Source: Asterias amurensis
Taxonomy: Eukaryota; Echinodermata; Asteroidea; Forcipulatida; Asteriidae
Assembly: GCF_032118995.1 (NCBI RefSeq)
Contig: NC_092656.1
Coordinates: 23,022,965 to 23,086,964 of the forward strand
Length of the DNA stretch: 64,000 nucleotides
Direction of reading: 5' to 3'
Shown here: positions 33,716 through 64,000 of the stretch, in pieces
How the letters are laid out: every line of letters starts with the position of its first letter
Position numbering within the stretch: the first letter of the stretch is position 1
Notes under the pieces: model-generated
Seen by the model: the letters and a program-made list of their open reading frames with translations, nothing else
Database searches by the model: none
What the model was told of the DNA's origin: nothing
Position numbers and translations under genes: made by a program

Positions 33716-33829
33716 GTAAACGACATGGCTTTTGTTAACGATTTTTAATACTTTTTTCTCTGGTGTTTCGTTAAAGAACATCCTATATTTTCGTAATCGG
33801 GCTGCATAGGTCCTAGAGAAAGAAACACT

Positions 33830-35215
33830 GTGGGATTTGCGGCCTTATTTTGGCTGAAAAGAGGGAAATTTGGTTTTGAGCATGGCGTCTTTTCTAAACG
33901 AGATCGAAACTGCGTGTACATCATGTGCGAGTTGCCTATGCGATGTTATTGTTCGTTGATAGGCTTTGCATGCGTCACTAGAAAATCGAACATGGAGCCT
34001 CGCCAGTCACAGCATGGTCCATTTGTAATCAAAGTTCCTCGGCAGGAACGCAACAAGAATGTCGGTTAAATATCCGTCAAATGTGGAGTATGAATTATTT
34101 CACTTCCCATAATGATGAGAATGTATTTACATTGCATTTTAAGTTCAAATTGATTGACTGGAATTTATGGGATCGTCGTGTTAAAAACTTAATTCCTTGG
34201 GTTTTTAATTTATTAAATATTTTTGACAGTAGGAAAATAGTTTAAAATTTTGTTTTAGTTATTTGATTTCATTTTCAAGCAGACAATTAGTTTTCCAGTT
34301 TTTCTGTCTTTTTCTGTCTGTGGCGCAGTGATTATTTGTTTTGTATTGTATTGCAGCTTCTTGCAGCTTAGTTAAATATGAATTTTTTAAACAGCATTTT
34401 CTTTTTTAAATTACATTCTTTAGAAAATCAACACTGACATATTTATAATTAGGATGTTCCTACTCACTCTTCATCCAATTAGGATAGGAATTCTGTTTTA
34501 AATTCTGTTTTATAAGACTTAGAATAATTTGGTATGAAATGAGATTGAATTCTACCACTTCGTTTAAATCAATTTGACCCCAAAAAAGGTATGGCAAATT
34601 GAATGTTGTTAACTTGTTCATTGTTGGTTTTCAGAAATAATTTTATTTGTGCACCGTGATCTCTTATGTTTCAATGAAAACATTACCTTTATGATTTACC
34701 ACGTTAACAATCTTACATTACAATTCAACAACCTGTAATTTTATGTTTTGTTCATGATTTTGTTCATGCTCCAATTTATTAAACTTGATTAAGAAAAAAT
34801 CAAATTGCAGGGATTTTTTTTTGATTGCCGTATACAACCTTTGCTTTATAAAGTTTGCTTGTACGATTTAACTCTCTGATGAATATCTGATTTGATTTCA
34901 CCACTTTTTTGTCAAATCCTAAAGCAACCACAAAGTTAACGGGTAAAATCCTAAAAACTCAGTTTGTTCTAAACTCAGCAGAGTGAGTGAGTGACATGGT
35001 AGGGGGTGCCTAAACAGCCCTTGGCCCTGGTTTGATTCCGGGCTTGGGCCTTTGCTGTGTTGTCTCCAGCAGGTCCTCTAGTTTTCCTCCCATCAGAAAA
35101 ACATACACTTAAGTTCTCTGGCTTTGCTCCATATTATATTTTGGTCAATGTGGCTGGCTGCAAAATTCGCCTTTACATTTTTTTATGAGAGATTGCGAGG
35201 CCACAGACTGCCACC
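33830..35215 (+). other. First intron of UBAP2L, AT-rich, no feature recognised up to 35.0 kb
   Basis: Open frame 33,830-34,069 lacks any family resemblance. From about 34,985 to 35,130 there is a SINE scrap (GGTTTGATTCCGGGC). Confidence 0.4.
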
Positions 35216-35515
35216 AAGGTGAGGGCTACACTTAGTTGATTTGGGCTTTCAAATCAACTGCCATCGGGGGCATATTGGGACCTACTCATGGGGCTGAAAC
35301 AGGGTTAGGAGCCTGGGATAACTTTCCGTACGGCGCCACCACTTTTTCACTAATTTTTACAAAAAGGGATATCTCATTGGGGTAAATTAGATAGTATGTT
35401 ATTTTATATCGAATGAAAAAGTGGTGGCGCCATACGGAAACTTTTCCTGAGCCTGGCTGGTAGAGCAGATACACTACCTTCCAAACATACCTGTGGCCCA
35501 ACCACGTTGCAGCCG
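35215..35515 (+). repeat. SINE interrupted by a MITE
   Basis: The SINE text (CAACTGCCATCGGGGGCATA ... GAGCCTGG | CTGGTAGAGCAG) is the same as the tandem SINE at 47.6-47.9 kb, but is split by the element at 35,317-35,448. Confidence 0.75.
35317..35448. mobile_element. MITE with GGCGCCACCACTTTTTCA ends, inserted in a SINE
   Basis: Flanked by GAGCCTGG at 35,309-35,316 and 35,449-35,456. The uninterrupted sequence (GAGCCTGGCTGGTAGAGCAG) exists at 47,865-47,884, which proves the 8-bp duplication and exact element ends. Confidence 0.9.
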
Positions 35516-35649
35516 TGTCCTAAGCTATTCAACTTCTTGACTGCGATTCAGGATGATTAGCCTTCCAGTTAAATTAACGCTAATTATTTTTTTTAAATTA
35601 TATTTCAGATTAAGCGATTTGTACATACATTGTTTTGTATATACTGTAT

Positions 35650-62090
<26,441 letters not shown>

Positions 62091-62911
62091 AACCTGGTAC
62101 CAGTCAATCATATATGTAACACGATCGTTCGATCATGCTCAGTCCATATTGCATCTGGACACACACATGTAGATATTGTTAACTTATCCTGTTGTATTTT
62201 ATGGAAACAGAAATAGTTTGATGCATCTGCTTCATTTTCACTTTTTTTTTTTTTTAAGTACACATTTTTTTTCTGAATTATTGTTTTATTATTCGTCCCA
62301 AGGCCAGAAGAAAAATTGCGTCATTTTTTGGAGCAGGCCTTGTTTTACTATTTGTGTATGTACACCACAGATTTGTTCCTAGCTTTAGTAATGGGTCATA
62401 TTTGTTGTGATGCTTTGTTAGTGCGCTGTTAGTTCAGACCAAAGAATGGGGTTTTATTCTCGGTGCCAAATTATACTCTGGTCTCTACAGGGTGGAGTGA
62501 AAACATAGAAGCCATTTGGTCTTTTATTCTGACACTTAACTAGACAATGAAAATAGTGTGTATTATAACGTCAAGATTTCATGTTATACAGACACTGCGA
62601 TACCCGTTAGGGTTTATTGGTGCTGTTACAAGGGAACCAGCATTCTGTTTTGTGGGCCGTGGCTGGTTAAAATTATTCCCTGGCAGTGTTTTTTGCACTG
62701 GTCCGATTTCATTAGACCAAGGCTGGGAACATGCCCTTTACAAGAAGTTAAGTTGTTATTTGCTACTGTCAGAAAACTTGCCAGAAAACATTATCAAATC
62801 TGATAAAGTAACAAGTTGAAAGAAACATGATGGAGAGGATGTGCTTGGAAACATCAACCTTTGACCTAATCGCAAATACTCGGTAAGCCCGCGTAAGGCG
62901 TGGAATGAGAT

Positions 62912-62963
62912 GCATGCTGGTCTAGCTAGCGATCAAAGTTGATCCCTAGCTAGACCAGTATGC
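62912..62963. repeat. Near-perfect 52-nt palindrome in the UBAP2L 3' region
   Basis: GCATGCTGGTCTAGCTAG... pairs with ...CTAGCTAGACCAGTATGC; 25-bp arms with one G-U and one mismatch and almost no loop. Confidence 0.8.
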
Positions 62964-63521
62964 TTTTTATTCAACAGTTCGCACTTGCACAATGTGTATT
63001 TGCGAAAAGGTGTATTGGCTATGGCATCACAGTGTCCTCTCAAGAGGTCCATGCAAAGATGGACAGTTGCTTCTAGGTGTTGAGGTTGGTCGACCTCGAC
63101 TATGGCGGTGTGCTAGGGGGTTAATAGTTTGGTATTGAGTATAATCATCCCATATTGTGGTATGTATGACCCTTTTTAGAACAGAAGTCCATGTCACCGG
63201 AATCATTATTTGAAATCATTGTTGTTTGCCTGAAGTTACAGAGCAAGCCAAGGATTGCCTACGCCATCAAAACATGGTCTCGTCTCGTAAACTCATCACA
63301 GTTAAAATTCATCACACATTTTAAGTTCATTTGAATTCCATTAACCAATGAAATTGTAAAGTTCTGTCATGATTCATTAACAATCAATTAAGAACTATTG
63401 TCTTCACAGACTGATTTCAAAATCCAAGTTGCTGATTTAGTTTGATTTGCGTGATGTAAAACAGTTGATCAAATATTGATTTACGTTTAAAAACTATAAG
63501 AGCAAGAGTTAGGCTTTATCA

Positions 63522-63559
63522 ACTAAAGACAGCAAATAAGTAACTCGGCTGTCTTTAGT
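63522..63559. repeat. 12-bp perfect hairpin
   Basis: ACTAAAGACAGC and GCTGTCTTTAGT around a 14-nt loop. Confidence 0.8.
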
Positions 63560-63689
63560 GCAAACCACATGTGCAGGACTGGAATGTGATCTGAGGGCAA
63601 GACCATTTTTTATTTTGCTAACGGCACTTTTTGTGGAAAATCTTGACGTCTATGAGAAACCTTTTAAAGGGGCACCAAGGCTAACACCA

Positions 63690-63925
63690 GAGCCCAATTT
63701 CATAGAGCTGCTAAGCACAAAAAATTGCTTAGCATGAAATTTCTTCTCAGGATTACCAACCGAATGTCCATTTCTTGCATATTGCTAGTTACTGGTATTC
63801 AGCTGTTGTTTTCAAATCTTGAAAATCACAAGAACATTTGGTCGGTAATCCTGTTTGTCAAGGCAAAAATTTCATGCTAAGCAAATTTTATTATTGTGCT
63901 TAGCAGCTCAATGAAATCAGGCCCA
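63690..63925. mobile_element. TTCATAGAGCTGCTAAGCAC-family element, complete
   Basis: AGCCCAATTTCATAGAGCTG ... GCAGCTCAATGAAATCAGGC, with inverted inner words GCTTAGCATGAAATTTC / AAATTTCATGCTAAGC. About 236 bp. Confidence 0.8.
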
Positions 63926-64000
63926 GGCAACAGAGGCCATGGTCACCATGTCATTCCAGACCTGCACATAATTTATGGGCAAACAGTCGCTTACTATTAC

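Larger units (their letters stand above)
62091..63690 (+). other. UBAP2L 3' UTR and downstream flank
   Basis: Unique-looking sequence without a further gene. I found no AATAAA here, so the transcript end is not placed. Two hairpins occur (62,912-62,963 and 63,522-63,559). Confidence 0.5.

Overview
This is a nuclear DNA window from an animal. Genes are split into many short exons with GT-AG introns, the bulk is AT-rich, and introns are full of short fold-back transposons, tRNA-derived SINEs and LINE scraps. The repeat families (notably one with GGCAGTGGACACTATTGG ends) and the protein sequences point to an echinoderm, most likely a sea star; this assignment is inference from memory of such genomes.

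Four protein genes can be assembled by joining phased exons. (1) 5,321-16,251, plus strand: an unrecognised basic, proline-rich protein of about 360 or 412 residues, depending on which of two terminal exons is used. (2) 17,556-23,885, minus strand: HAUS1, a subunit of the augmin microtubule-branching complex, 8 coding exons, 281 residues. (3) 24,410-30,054, plus strand: NEIL1, a base-excision-repair DNA glycosylase, 7 coding exons, 440 residues. (4) 33,6xx-62,090, plus strand: the single UBAP2/UBAP2L (Lingerer) homologue, 25 coding exons plus an in-phase micro-exon, about 1,325-1,330 residues. Genes 1 and 2 converge tail to tail around 17.0-17.5 kb; genes 2 and 3 are head to head with only about 0.5 kb between their start codons; genes 3 and 4 run in the same direction with about 3.5 kb of repeat-rich spacer.

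The most striking content lies in the introns of UBAP2L. Five copies of a C/D-box snoRNA sit on the sense strand between 49.6 and 58.0 kb. All five keep an invariant 13-nt antisense block complementary to a universally conserved 18S rRNA stretch, the one targeted by the SNORD59/snR53 family, while the rest of the RNA drifts; one copy has compensatory changes in its terminal stem. Two copies arose by duplication of an intron segment.

Other notable structures: a 51-bp perfect inverted repeat flanking a tRNA-like core (a SINE/MITE hybrid) at 1.5-1.8 kb; a degenerate tandem copy of the NEIL1 catalytic-finger exon; an exact 302-bp tandem duplication in a NEIL1 intron; three tandem copies of an exon-13 donor region in UBAP2L; a MITE whose insertion into a SINE is proved by an empty paralogous site; and near-perfect palindromes in NEIL1 and in the UBAP2L 3' region. 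No CRISPR array, prokaryotic operon, rRNA gene, retrovirus-like element or Polinton was seen.
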